Under the pieces are notes generated by a model. It was not told the origin of the DNA and did no database searches. It saw nothing but the letters and a program-made list of their open reading frames with translations. The position numbers and the translations under genes are program-made. Positions 1 through 11,750 of a DNA stretch of 64,000 nt are shown one piece after another. Positions within the stretch are counted from its first letter, which is position 1; every line of letters starts with the position of its first letter. The stretch covers positions 62,913,287 to 62,977,286 of the forward strand of contig NC_088792.1 in the NCBI RefSeq assembly GCF_011386835.1, given 5' to 3'. The DNA is from Chrysemys picta bellii (lineage: Eukaryota > Chordata > Testudines > Emydidae).

Positions 1-1103
1 CACAGTATTCTTGCCAGCAAGTTAAAGAAGTATGGGCTGGATAAATGGAGTGGCTAGAAAGCTGGCTAGATCGTCGGGCTCAACAGGTAGTGATCAACTG
101 CTCGATGTCTAGTTGGCAGCCGGTATCAAGCAGAGTGCCCCAAGGGTCGGTCCTGGGACTGGTTTTGTTCAACATCTTTATTAATGATCTGGATGATGGG
201 ATGAATTGCACCCTCTACAAGTTTGCAGATGACACTAAGCTGGGGGGAGAGGTAGATATGCTGGAGGGTAGGGATAGGGTCCAGAGTGACCTAGACAAAT
301 TGGAGAATTGGTCCAAAAGAAATCTGATGAGGTTCAACAAGGACAAGTGCAGAGTCCTGCACTTAGGACGGAAGAATCCCATGCACCACTACAGGCTGGG
401 GACGGACTGGCTAAGCAGCAGTTCTGCAGAAAAGGACCTGGGGATTATAATGGATAAGAAGCTAGATATGAGTTAGCAGTGTGTCCTTGCTGCCAAGAAG
501 GCCAACAGCATATTGGGCTGTATTAGTAGGAGTATTGCCAGTAGATCGAGGGAAGTGATTATTCCCCTCTATTTGGTACTGGTGAGGCTACACCTGGAGT
601 ACTGTGTCCAGTTTTGGTCCTCCCACTACAGAAGGGATGTGGCCAAATTGAAGAGAGTCCAGCGAAGGGTAACGAAAATGATTAGGGGGCTGGGGCACAT
701 GACTTACGAGGAGAGGCTGAGGGAACTGGGCTTGTTGAGTCTACAGAAGAGAAGAGTGAGGGGGGATTTGATAGCAGCCTCCAACTACCTGAAGGGGGGT
801 TCCAAAGAGGATAGAGTTCGGCTGTTCTCTGTGGTGGCAGATGACAGAAAAAGGAGCAATGGTCTCAAGTTGCAGTGGGCGAGGTATAGGTTGGATATTA
901 GCAAACACTATTTCACTAGGAGGGTGGTGAAGCACTGGAATGGGTTACCTAGGGAGGTGGTGGAATCTCCATCCTTAGAGGTTTTCAAGGTCCAGTTTGA
1001 CAAAGCCCTGGCTGGGATGATTTAGTTGGTGTTGGTCCTGCTTTGAGCAGGGGATTGGACTAGATGACCTCCTGAGGTCGCTTCCAACCCTAATCTTCTG
1101 TGA
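1..1103 (+). mobile_element. CR1 LINE, 5'-truncated 3' fragment
   Basis: This is the last ~1.1 kb of a CR1 retrotransposon: the end of the reverse transcriptase frame followed by the short CR1 3' tail. The tail at about 1040-1103 carries the familiar CR1 motif TTGGACTAGATGACCTCCTG and ends near TTCTGTGA. Bases 1-50 read CR1-like residues in frame 1, and the frame then moves to frame 3, so there is a small indel near base 48. The element runs off the left edge of the window. The family assignment is firm; the subfamily cannot be set by eye. Confidence 0.93.
45..1025 (+). pseudogene. CR1 reverse transcriptase, C-terminal part, one nonsense codon
   Basis: Positions 45-1025 form one frame of about 327 codons broken only by a TAG at 474-476. 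RT landmarks are visible: [19 protein letters not shown], then the FADDTKLGG catalytic box carrying the DD pair. The typical CR1 thumb and tail follow ([47 protein letters not shown]). An in-frame TAA at 42-44 marks an upstream frameshift. The protein would copy CR1 RNA at the target site. It cannot be functional here because the endonuclease and early RT are missing and the frame carries a stop. The low level of damage suggests a fairly young copy. Confidence 0.9.
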
Positions 1104-2812
1104 CTGTTAATTTCCAGCCTTTGGGCCAGATTTCATCACTCTCTACTCAGGAAAGGTCCTGTTGAAGTTAATGGAAGTCTTGCCAGCAAAAGGACTATGG
1201 GACAGTGCCCAGATTCTCTCTTCCTAGGTCTTGGAACAGGGGGCTGGTTTGCTTTGGGAGCGGTGCACGCTTGGCTTGTTGGATTCATAATTTAAACTTC
1301 ATAAAAAACATGGCTCTCAGTGATTCATGTTATTTGACTAAAGGCATCTGCATGCTCCAATCTTGCCTGTTACCAATTTGAGGGGATGTGGTGGGGTGTG
1401 TATGGATGCATGAAACAAAATGGATTATGAATTTGAAAATTGCCAATTATGTTGCATCACACAGCTCAGAGCACTGGCACAATGATAAACCACAATCCAG
1501 ATTTTTCAGTTTAAATGGCTTTACATTCAAACAAGCAAATTAACCATAAAATAAAGGGTGTGGGGGGGGAATATTCGAAGAAAGAATAAACTGCAGATAA
1601 TAAGTACCAATCTGGTGTTGAATGCAGCCCAAGATACCAATTGTTTTAAGTCACGACAAAGACAGCTGAATGCTCATCTTGTGGATACAGAGCATGGATG
1701 ATTGCTTGCCATGAGTATCTTCTCTCACAAATAACAGTTTTTTCGCTCTTAATTTTCTGCTAAATTGGAAGCTAACTGCTTCCCACATTGTCATCGGAAC
1801 ACCTGCAGCTGTGCTGGATTTCTGCGCACCATTTCTTTTAGGTAAAACAGCACTCCGCTTCCTTCAGCTCATCATTATGCTGATGTCTTCCTTTCATTGC
1901 GCTGCAGCACTAATGATTCAGGCAGGCTGGTCAGTCATTAAGTGACAAGCAAATGATACCGTATGCAACGTGTGACTAATCGGTCTGAACAAATGAAATC
2001 ACAGACTTGCTTTTCCCATCATTCATTTCACAAACAGTAGCAATGTGGTGCACAGCAGGTAGTTCAGTTAAAACCAGCCTTGTAAAACAAATTTCGTGCA
2101 GCCGTTTAAGTGCATTGTGATGGTCTGATGCTTCAGTTAGTAGGCTGTGCCCAAGGGAATTAAGGAAGATTTGGGTAGAGGGAAACGGGGAGGAGAAGAA
2201 ATCCTCAGTACATACATTACAGTAATTGAAGGTTTGGTATCTTATTGGTAAGATTTTCGTTTGTATGGATCTCAGAAATGACTATTGGATTAGCAAGCCC
2301 AAAACATACAGAACATACACAGAGCTCATCAGGATAGAAGGAGAAATACTTTAAACCAAGGTCTCTGAATATGCATATTTAATATAGAAGTATAAAGACA
2401 GATTTGGTAAGTCAAATTATTGCAAACATTTACTTGGTGTTTGCTTGGATCTAAACATACAAAATGTAATGGTTGAGTCCTGCCTTACTTGTACACCCAA
2501 AACCCTCATCCACTGATTTTAATGAAGTGTTTTTCCCCTGGCAAATAAAACCAAATAATAGTATTAAAAATAATAACATCAATAGTTTACATCCATTGAA
2601 GTTAGAGTTTCATGGAATAATTCCATCATTATTAGAATATTGCTAATATTAATAGAGGCAGTGGTTATCCAAAACCATGTTCTGACTGACCACCAGGACT
2701 GCTTTGGTGATGTCGTAACTATGCCCAATTGGGAACTCATGGCCCAGAAGATCAGGAAAATCTTTTAGTTCATTATGTTAAAAAGAGTTCTAACAGATAT
2801 TTTTGAGGCAAA
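1104..2812. other. No gene seen; possible conserved non-coding block
   Basis: I see no exon or recognisable transposon here. The part from about 1620 to 2130 is balanced in composition, lacks repeat signatures and has short TAAT/ATTA and homeobox-like motifs of the sort seen in vertebrate non-coding conserved elements. That reading is only an impression from composition. Confidence 0.3.
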
Positions 2813-3690
2813 AGAGTAGGGAGAGCCCTAGCCTATTTAATATTTTTATCAGTGACCTGGAAGAAAAGATATGATCATCACTGATAAAGTTTGCAGATGT
2901 CACAAAGTCTGGGGAAGTGGTAAATAAGGACACAATTCAAGAAGGATGTTGATAAACTGGAGAAGATTTAGAGAAGAGCCATGAGAATGATCAGAGGATT
3001 GGAAAACATGCCTTACAGTGATAGACTCCAGGAGTTCAATCTATTTAGTTTATCAAAGAGAAGGTGAAGGGGGTGACTTGATCAAAGTTTATTAGTACCT
3101 ACATGGGGAACAAATATTTGATAATGGGCTCTTCAATACAGCAGTCAAACGTATCACAAGATCAAATGGATGGAAGTTAAAGCCAGGTAAATTTATACTA
3201 GAAATATGGTGGAGATTTTTAAACAATGAGGGTAATTAAGCATTGGAACAATTTACCAAGGTTTTTTGGTGGATTCTTCATCTCTGGAAATGTTTATATC
3301 AAGATTGGACATTTTTCTCAAAAGAGATGCTCTAGTTCAGGGGTAGGCAACCTGGTCCGGGGGGTTCTGGATTTTAATTTAACTTTAAATGAAGCTTCTT
3401 AAACATTTTAAACCCCTTATTTACTTTACATACAACAGTAGTTTAGTTATATATTATAGACTTATACAAAGAGACCTTCTAAAAACGTTTAAAATGTATT
3501 ACTGGCACGCGAAACCTTAAATTAGAGTGAATAAATGAAGACTCGGCACACCACTTCTGAAAGGTTGCCGACCCCTGTTCTAGTTCAAACACGAATTAAT
3601 TCAGGGAAGTCCTATGTCCTGTGTTACATGGGAAGTCAGACTAGATGATCACAATAGTCCCTTCTGACTTTTGCTATTAAATTAATAGAT
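2813..3690 (+). mobile_element. Old degraded CR1-type LINE, interrupted by a hAT element
   Basis: The segment still reads as a decayed CR1-like RT on the plus strand: FNIFISDLEEK at about 2837-2870, then a degenerate FAD box near 2890, then the tail giving RRAMRMIRGLENMPYSDRLQ at about 2973-3030. Several small indels and stops break it. After the hAT insertion (3338-3577) the LINE resumes with the 3' tail motif GACTAGATGATCACAATAGT at about 3640. It is clearly older than the CR1 copy at the start of the window. Confidence 0.75.
3338..3577. mobile_element. Non-autonomous hAT element (240 bp)
   Basis: Terminal inverted repeats are CAGGGGTAGGCAACC at the left and GGTTGCCGACCCCTG at the right. 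They are flanked by 8-bp duplications CTCTAGTT (3330-3337) and TTCTAGTT (3578-3585), seven of eight identical. Eight-bp duplications and CAG...CTG ends are typical of hAT transposons. No transposase is encoded. The same family recurs at 55388-56354 with a larger insert. The insertion splits the LINE at 2813-3690 and is therefore younger than it. Confidence 0.88.
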
Positions 3691-5817
3691 TATTTAAACC
3701 CTTTCAGGCTGTGCATTAATAAACTACTAGTGCTTTTCTCTGGAAACTGAGGGCACTGCCTTCAGCCTCAATATTAGAAGCTGGCTCTTAACACAGATAG
3801 TCTAAAGCCTTGCTGATTTGATCCTTTTTACTAAGTAACGTCAGTACCTCCATTTCTACATAATGCACCGGTAGACCCTCATCACTGAAACACGCAAAAT
3901 AAATTCCTGCACACATTAGGTTACTGACTGGGGAGACAATGCAGAGGGCACTTTGTGGGGATGGGAGCTGAGGAAAGGGCAGATGAGAAGGAGAAGCTGA
4001 AGGCTCGATCCTGCAAGGTGCTAAGCACTCTGGCCTCGCTCCAGCAAAACATTTAGCACATGCTAAATTTTAAGCATATGTCTAGTTCCATGGAAATTAG
4101 AGGCGCTGCAGTTATTCAGCACCTTTGAAAAATCAGGTAACTTGTTTAAGTGCCTAAATATAGATTTAAGAGCTGGTCAGCCAGGTTTGAAAGTGTTGAC
4201 ATTTTCTTGTTTTGACTCTATGGCTTATGAGTGATCTCTGAGCTAAAGCTGGGCAAAGACACTCTCTACAGCGCAAATAGTGATGCTACAAAATATGTTT
4301 TTGCTGTTAATAGTTGTAAGTAGTTGGGGTAAAAATGAAAAAGAGATTTTGCCTATTTCTATTGAAGGTTTTGTTTCCTTTGTTTCCTTAACATACTGTA
4401 ACATGGGACTTCATATTTATACTAGTTGTTTCCTCCTCCAAAGAAAAAAGGCGTTGCAATGATCAAAATATTCTGATTTTATATGGGAGTATTTTGCATG
4501 CCCTCTAATGTATTTTACTGCTGATCTTAACACACTTTTCCATTCGGGCACTTATTAATATTTAATCTAAAGTTAATGAGCATGATAGAAAGTTACAGGA
4601 AGCATTACTTTCTATCTGCTCCACAGCTTTGTACCAAGAACTCATTGGTACATTTATGTGGAGAATGGTAATGGAGCTAAAGGCGACAGAATAGTAGACT
4701 AAGACAATGAAGGGTCTGTTGGAGTTTGTTTGTTTTAAACAAAAAGACTGCAAAGTTCAGATCAATGTTCAGACATTTCCAGAAGTCTTCTGTTTCATTC
4801 TCTTTCCTTTTAAAACTACTGCAATTTAAAACAAGAAATACAAAGGAAGATGCCCCTATGGCTTTCACTCAGACAGTAACATATTTGTATATACTTTTTG
4901 TGGTTTAATTACTCCCATCTTTTTGTTGTTTTTTTCCCCTTTGGTTAAACAAGAAGTCTCCACATTGCTATGTGATCTTTGTATCTATGCAGATTAGATG
5001 TGGAGAGTGAAGAAACTTCATAAATGAGGGCATTAAGAAATCAGTCTCACACTTTTTCCAGTTAGCAAGCAACTACAACATAACATATTTTAGGCTTCTA
5101 GGTTTTCAATTTAGACCAACATTTTCTAGAAAAGACCTACTGAAATCAAGCAGATAAAATAAATACAGTTTCAAGTTGAAAAATCTCCAGCCTTTTCTAT
5201 GCCACTCTTACTGGTCATTTAGCATTATCCCTGCAGACCCTCCAATTGCTTTTGGGTTAAAATATAATTCTATTATTGCTTATTATTTACCACCAACAAT
5301 GTCCTCAGCAGGTTCTGTATAAGACTCAAAGACAGTCTCTGCCCTGCAGAGTTTATAAACTAGAAGATTGAAAGAGAAAATAGGACACACTGGGAAATCA
5401 GGAGCAGGGAACACCAAGTTATTTTCTTGCGATTATGAACTCGCAGTTTGTGAGCATTATCTAATAAGTGCATTTTTAGGAGGGATTTGAATGTGGTGCA
5501 TTTATGTTACAGTTTTTAGTAGAATTACTAATGGCACAATCCTGCAAACCCTATCTGAATGTGACTAAGCCCATGTACGTCAGTGAGAGCTGTCCCACGA
5601 ATAAAGGACTGCAGATTCAGGCCCTACACATGAATTTTTTTGAAAAAGAAATAACGGAGAACACCTACTACCATCATCTATTCACTCTTCATGGATCACA
5701 GTGGTGCTAGGTGGGCCATGTTAAATGTGACCTGTGAAGTGGGGAGGAAGGTAAATGGGCTTGTGACCTCTCCTTCTTTCTAATGTATAAGCAAAGTATG
5801 AAGATAGTTTTTTGCTA
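3691..5817. other. No gene seen
   Basis: This is AT-rich sequence without a supportable exon, RNA gene or complete transposon. Around 5320-5420 there is a faint match to a widespread amniote repeat motif (a CTCTGCCCTGCAGAGTTTATA-type stretch), too short to classify. Confidence 0.5.
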
Positions 5818-5872
5818 CTGTAGCACATAAGACTGGAAGGGACCTCATGAGTCATCGAGTCCAGTCCCCTGG
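5818..5872 (-). mobile_element. CR1 3'-end fragment, antisense
   Basis: The plus strand reads GGAAGGGACCTCATGAGTCA and then a degenerate CATCTAGTCCA-type stretch. This is the reverse complement of the CR1 3' tail seen at 1040-1103. Only about 55 bp remain, which is typical of the severe 5' truncation of CR1 insertions. Confidence 0.7.
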
Positions 5873-8800
5873 TATAATCTGGTTCATAAATTTATCATTT
5901 GGGACTGATATCACAAGTGAGATAAAAGACAAGAAATGGAAAACTCAGCAACTGAACCATGAGAAGAAAGTAAGCCTGATTAATACTTCGATTGGTTTGT
6001 TTTTGTTAACACCTACTTACTACAAATGTCACTTGAGAGAAAGTATGTCTTTGCTAAAAAAAATTGACATCCTGCCTCTTCACTTAGAGAGAGAGAGAGA
6101 GAGAGAAACTCACATTATACCCCTGAGATCTGTATGAAGTCCTCCAAGGATGACAAGAGAACAGGCTTTTTTCAACATTAGAAATGTAAAGAGATGTTAT
6201 AAATTTTTCAGGCCTGCTTTATATGTCAAAGATTCACCAAAACTAAAGGCAAAGCAACTTAAAAAAATCCAGGATAACACCATCCTCACTATGGATTTTC
6301 TGACCCCAAAGTGGTCCAGTACCCAACAAACTACTAACTATCCAGCACAGTTAGCGTCCACAAGGTAATTGCCACACTCTTCTCCCCCGACCCTGCCCAC
6401 CCACGATAGCGCTCATCCTGGAGTGCTAGCACTGCAGTGTTGGGGCTACTTCATCAAGGAGATATAGGGAAACCTCCTTCTCATTCTGCAGTGTTGAAGT
6501 TGCAGCTACTCCTTTCTGGTCTTGAGTACAACTCAATCTATGGTTGTGGTCCAGACACTAGATTGGTCATCATATTCAGGCACCCCCTGGAGCCAGCATC
6601 TCCAAGGGGAAAGGGAGCATGACTGCTGCAGCAAAAACTCAAACCCCTGAGCTGATTAATCTCTTCACAGGTACTGGAGTGCCAAATCTTCCTCCACATC
6701 CTCACCATCTCAGATGAGTCCTGGCTGCTATTCAATAGCTCCAGCAAAAAGGGCTTCTGCTGAGCAAGGAGTAAGAAGTGAGCATTCATCTTGGCTGGCT
6801 CCATTTTGAGAGGGCTAGGAAATGGTGCTAGTATCTGGACTTTTTTTTTGGAGCTTCAGCTCCCCTCCCTTAATTCCCCTGTGCAGTATTGCCAATGCCA
6901 AGCATTCAAAAATCACGAGTCGGGTCTACACAAACCACAAGGTTATCTTAAAAATCATGACTTTAAAAAAAAATACTAAATTCGTATTTGTTTTTTTTAA
7001 AGTTTGCCTGGTGGTCTGAGCTTTTATTGAGATACCACAGGCCTCCGAAGTGCTTTGAACATTTCAGCTTCATTATTCAATCTTCAGTGCATGTACAAAA
7101 AATGCAAGTCTCCCTGCTGGCTCCTCAAAGGGAAACTCCATTTACCTTCTCTATCCCCCTCCTTTATCACTACCCTTTGCTGCGTGCCCCTCAGTCTCCC
7201 TCCCATACTCACATTCCCCAGTCTCCACTCCCATGCTCCCTTAGCCCCACCTGTCTGTTCTTGCCCTGACACCACACCTACACCTCCCCCTTCTCCATTT
7301 CCCTCTGCAGCTCTTCAGCCTCTCTTCAGCTCCTCACATTACCCTGTCTCCTCAGTGTCCTGGCAGGCCCCTTAACTATAGAGTCACAGCCACTTTTCCC
7401 TGATGAAACCCTGGTTTCAGTCTTATTGTCAAAAATGGAAATTGGTGACCAACTTTACTGGGGCAGCTTAATTTCCACATGCAGAGACTGCAGGAAGTGG
7501 TGGCCATATTGCCTCTTATTAGCCTATTAAGACTATTGGATGATGATGGTCATATTGAAAAAAAGAAAATTTGCAAGAAGGGAGGCAGGAATAAGGAAAC
7601 CATGTGAAACTCCAGATATCGTAAGACATTGTTTATGCTCATTACAGGCTCCCACATGGTCTGCCAGGGATGAGTGCCAGGAACTGTGGGATAGGTACCC
7701 AGAGTACAATGCAACTGCAATGGTACAGCACAACACAAGTGTGGCTATGGGGCAAAACAGATTGAAAACCATGAGAAGCATGAACACACTGCACCACTGG
7801 TCCTTACACTGATGCTATCCTATCAGTTCAATTTACAGCTCAGTTCTCTAGGGTAAACACAACCCCCTTACTATCTACTACAATATATGTGATATAATAT
7901 TATCAATCTCTCACAAAGTGGAATTGCCTTTTCTCCGTGTATGTGTGTCCCACTTTCTCTGTCTTTATTCAAAAAGAAAGTTAATCCTAGTAATTTCAGC
8001 TCACTGGTTTAAAGAGAAAATAATCAATCTGTAGAATTAATATTCTTCTACAGGAACTTGCTACTGCTCTGTACAATATTGATTTATGCCACATTACGAG
8101 AGACTCAAAAACACTTGTTTGATTTAGTTCTTTTTAAAATATTGCATAGTGGCATGAAATTCAAAATGAAAGCTATAGCTTTTGTATCAAATCACCTAAG
8201 CAAAAAAAATGAGATATCCAAATTTTAAACAATAACCGAACCATGATTTTACATGAAATACTGAAAATCCTACGTGCAGCTGTGTGTGACTTTTATAGAG
8301 AGCAGTGGGGTGTCTTCCATGTGTTTAACATTATTTTTGCTATATTAAAGAAAATAAATCACACAGATTTATATTTGTCATGATTAAAACACTGCTTCAT
8401 AGTTATTATAGAGCAATGGGCATAAGGGTCGAGTTACAATTCTAAATAGAGAATTCCCTCCAAAAAATAAAGATTGGATCAAGCCATCTCTCTATTTCCT
8501 TCTCTTTCCAAAATTTGTGTCCCCCTCCCCTAAAAAACCTTCTTCTTTCTCTCTCTGAATCCTGTCCTGACACCCTTTAATTAACACTCTTTTTTTTGGT
8601 TGGCACTATGTACTGTAGGTTGCTTGCATGACTGGATTCCTACCCCTGCAGTGCTATTAGGCACCCTGTGGAGCACAAACAAAAAGCCCCAGAGAGCCTG
8701 ACCCAACTATTTTCCTATGAATAGAACACCCTTTCTTTATTAAGATAAAAGAGCTGTGAGTGCGCCTGTGTGTTGTGTTTGGATAGGGAGGAGATATACA

Positions 8801-9398
8801 TCTAGGCATAAATATAGTGTGTGTGTGTGTAAGGCAAATTTCTGAATATGCTGCGGATTGTTCAGCTTTAGAAAGATTTCATTCTCGTCTTCAAGACTGT
8901 CTGGAATATTTGCAAGATAGTTCTCAAACTGGGGCAAAAAGAGTCTTAGGAAAGCCTTTGAGCTCCAGCTTGCCTTGGGGCAACGGTCTCAGCAACACAG
9001 CACTGCAGATAGCCTGCCAGGCTTCCTTTGACCTGCTACTCATAGTATAGGATACACAGTTCCCAGCTCAGGATCTTCAACTAGCCTGGCACTGGCTTCC
9101 TGCTGGCATGAACCAAGGGGTGCAGCAGCTTCTCCTCCTAGTGGGTATGCTCTGCTCTTGTGCTGATGAGAACTCCCCAGGAGGGCAGGGGGGGTCTGTC
9201 CTTCAGTGAGGACGGAAAGGTCAGTATCCCAACATATCAAGCACCGCATTACAGATGAGAGATTCAAGGAAGAGAGTAAACTATCCCCTAGATTTACCTC
9301 CTAAATAACCCTCCAAACCAGGATAATGGATCTGCAAAGATGCTTAGTGGTCACCTAGATATTCGGGTGACTGATGAATTAAAAATACTTGAGATAAA
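5873..9398. other. No gene seen; small microsatellites
   Basis: No exon with convincing splice sites was found. The stretch holds a (GA)n run at 6085-6107, a T-run near 6840, a TG run at 8818-8830 and otherwise unique-looking AT-rich DNA. Open frames here (for example 7055-7375 in pyrimidine-rich DNA) have biased composition and no recognisable domains. Confidence 0.5.
6085..6107. repeat. (GA)n microsatellite
   Basis: About eleven uninterrupted AG dinucleotides can be read directly. Confidence 0.95.
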
Positions 9399-9627
9399 GG
9401 CTTGGTCTACCCTTACAACATACAATGGCATAGCTAATGTCAGAAGGTGAAAACCCCCCACACTCCCTACCGATATAGCTATGCCAACCCTCAATGACGA
9501 CACAGCTATGCAGACAGAAGAGTGCTTCTGGCAGCACAGCAAACGTCATTCAGGGAGGTGATGTCACTGAGCCGACAGGAAAATTTGGGGGCTATGCTGG
9601 CGTAGGCTCTGTAGAGTAGACACAGTC
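9399..9627. mobile_element. PIF/Harbinger-like MITE (229 bp)
   Basis: The left end GGCTTGGTCTACCC matches, on the other strand, the right end (GTAGACACAGTC). AAA lies on both sides (9396-9398 and 9628-9630). The TCTAC-type terminal repeat is shared with the elements at 25855, 50047, 51230 and 55094. No coding capacity is present. The right end is rather diverged. Confidence 0.6.
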
Positions 9628-10447
9628 AAAGATACTCCAATATCTGCCTATTTGACATCCAGGGACTATATAGGGCCAGATAGCACCAGTACAGCACTGG
9701 GCAACATTAAGGGCCGTGCAGAGCTACCCAGCCCCAGTGAAGCCCATGGAAGGATTGTGCCTTCAACTGCGCTGGGAGAATCAGACCCACTCTCTGCTGG
9801 CAGCTGGGCCTTTCAAAGCACTTAACTCTTCTAATACTGTAGCTAAGAAATCAAGATAAGTGAGGTTCATTATAAACTCCTAATTTAGCTCTCATGGAAA
9901 AGTGAAAGATTAAAACGCTGGCTTGGCAATGTGCAAATGCTTTTGAAAGACACAGCTGGGCCAGGTGGGTGTTGGGAAGAGCATCTGGGCAAGAAAGCAC
10001 ATTAACAAGAAATGCTGGGGGTGGGGACACAGAAGCAAGAGATGCTGGAAGGAGCAAGGCGGCTAATGATTCAAGAGGGGGAGAGTGGCAAAGCCCCTTC
10101 ATTCTTCAATCACTGTGTAATGTCCTGCTAGCAGCTCCTTCTCTTTTATAGCAATGAGGCTCCTGCTCAGGCACCTCTGCTGATCACAGCTGTGGCAGTA
10201 TGGTATAGGGAGAAAGGACATCTTTTAAACAGGTGGACTGGAATCTGCCTATGTTTGATACATCAAAATCAACATCTTAATTTCTACTTGGTATTTAATC
10301 AGCAGGGCAGATCCCAAATCACTGGTGCAGTGTGTTCACTGACAGATGTGCCCTACAGTAGGCAGGGAGGGAGAAGTGGCTCATTTTGCAAGCTAAGTTT
10401 TGTTTCTTAGGATTACATAGGTTTCCATTTTATTCCCATATAAATTC
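9628..10447. other. No gene seen
   Basis: Unique-looking sequence without a supportable feature. A short stretch at about 9725-9760 resembles the common turtle motif built on CAGTGAAGCCCATGGAAGGA. Confidence 0.5.
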
Positions 10448-11142
10448 TGTCACCGGGTGGCTGGCCCCTGTAAATGAAGCAGGTCCAGCTCCCATGTACC
10501 AGAATAAGCACTCCCAGTTTGGCCAATTAAGAGGATGAGGCAGACCTAGGGGTTATAGAAGACCAGACTTGGGAGCCTGGAGGAGGTCATCTCTGGTGAA
10601 AGCTGCAGAGAGCTCTCTACAGGTCCTCCCTGGAAAGAGGGAGGGATTATCAGGAAGCCAGGGGATGGACTAGCCAGATGGTCTTCCTCAGTCACAACCA
10701 CTGCCAGGAACTGTCTGGAAAAAGGCTGGGGATAAGGAAGCTAGCCAGGAGAGGAGCTATTTGGCTGGCCGTTCTGAGCCAGAGAGCCACGGCTGGAAAG
10801 GTCTGAAGGCAGAGGGAGATACCTGCTGGCTCTGGCAGGCCAAGAGTTGAAGCCAGAGGGTCAGAGAGGGCTGAAGGGACACCTGGGCTGCGCTGGAGAG
10901 ATGCTGTGGCTTTACTCGATGCACTCTCTGCACTATGGTTGTGGGACTTGGTGTTGGGACTTGTTTTCTTATAGTTTATGTGCATGGGCTTTTATAATAA
11001 ATGAATCCCACAAGGATTACATTTGTTCTGAAAGCCTATTTGGGCTAATTCTGGGACTCCCAAAGAGGGAACCTGAGGCAGGCACGCTTGTTGTGCTGTG
11101 GCCTGCTGCAGGACGGTGCACCAGGCAGGGCCACCTGTGACA
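10448..11142 (+). repeat. LTR-like unit A (695 bp)
   Basis: The unit starts TGTCACCGGGTGGC and ends CCACCTGTGACA, so it has the TG...CA and short inverted termini of an LTR. Near its 3' part an AATAAA is present in TTTATAATAAATGAATCCC (about 10996-11006), as expected for a polyadenylation signal in an R region. No clear target-site duplication was found, so it may be one LTR of a decayed element rather than a solo LTR. The class (Ty3/gypsy or ERV) cannot be fixed by eye. Confidence 0.6.
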
Positions 11143-11174
11143 TTGAGGTGGAGAATGGGCATCTCAAATCAGCC

Positions 11175-11640
11175 CCTGGCAAGAGGGGGGTAGCAAAGCA
11201 GAATCCAGGGAGGAATTATCAGGGAGCTAGTAGAGGGCTAACCTGCTGCCCTTCCTGAGTCAAAACCAGTGCCAGGAGGCTGAAAAGGGGGAGTTAGCAA
11301 GACAGCAGAGGGGCTAGCCAGCTGTCCTTCCTGAGCCAGAGAGCCATGGCCAGAAAAGGATGAAGGCTGAGAGCAGCAGAGGGAGATATTAACTGGCTTT
11401 TGGAGCCAGAGACCCAGGGTGCACCAAGGGACATCAGGACTGTATTTGATATATTGCCTGGATTATGGTGTTGGGATCTGTCATGTGCGTGGAGTTTTCT
11501 TTTCTAATAAATTAACCCCACAAGAGTTATTTGCATCCAGAAAGATGCTTTGGACTATCTCTGGGTCTGAGTCTGATAGGCGTGCCGGTCATGCTGCGGC
11601 CTGCTAGTGGAGGGTTCTCCAACCAGGGCTGCGTATGACA
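11175..11640 (+). repeat. LTR-like unit B, diverged partial copy of unit A
   Basis: This segment repeats the order of motifs in unit A: ATTATCAGG, the GCCAGAGAGCCA block, a TTTTCT...AATAAATTAACCCCACAAG polyadenylation block, the TGCTGCGGCCTGCT stretch, and a terminal TATGACA. It lacks the 5' part. The two units are in tandem and only about 30 bp apart, and are too diverged to be a recent pair. They could be a collapsed LTR element or two related insertions. Confidence 0.55.
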
Positions 11641-11682
11641 CTCTGTTTAAAGACAGACAGTGAGAGGAAAAAAACGTAGATT

Positions 11683-11746
11683 AAATCCTGGCCCCATTGA
11701 AGGAAGTGGGAATTCTATGGTTGAATTCAATGGAGCCAGGATTTCA
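11683..11746. repeat. Short palindromic repeat (hairpin-forming)
   Basis: The segment begins AAATCCTGGCCCCATTGA and ends with its near reverse complement, TCAATGGAGCCAGGATTT. The two arms of about 18-25 nt enclose a short loop. It resembles a small palindromic interspersed repeat common in amniote genomes; that classification rests on recall. Confidence 0.6.
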
Positions 11747-11750
11747 CCCC

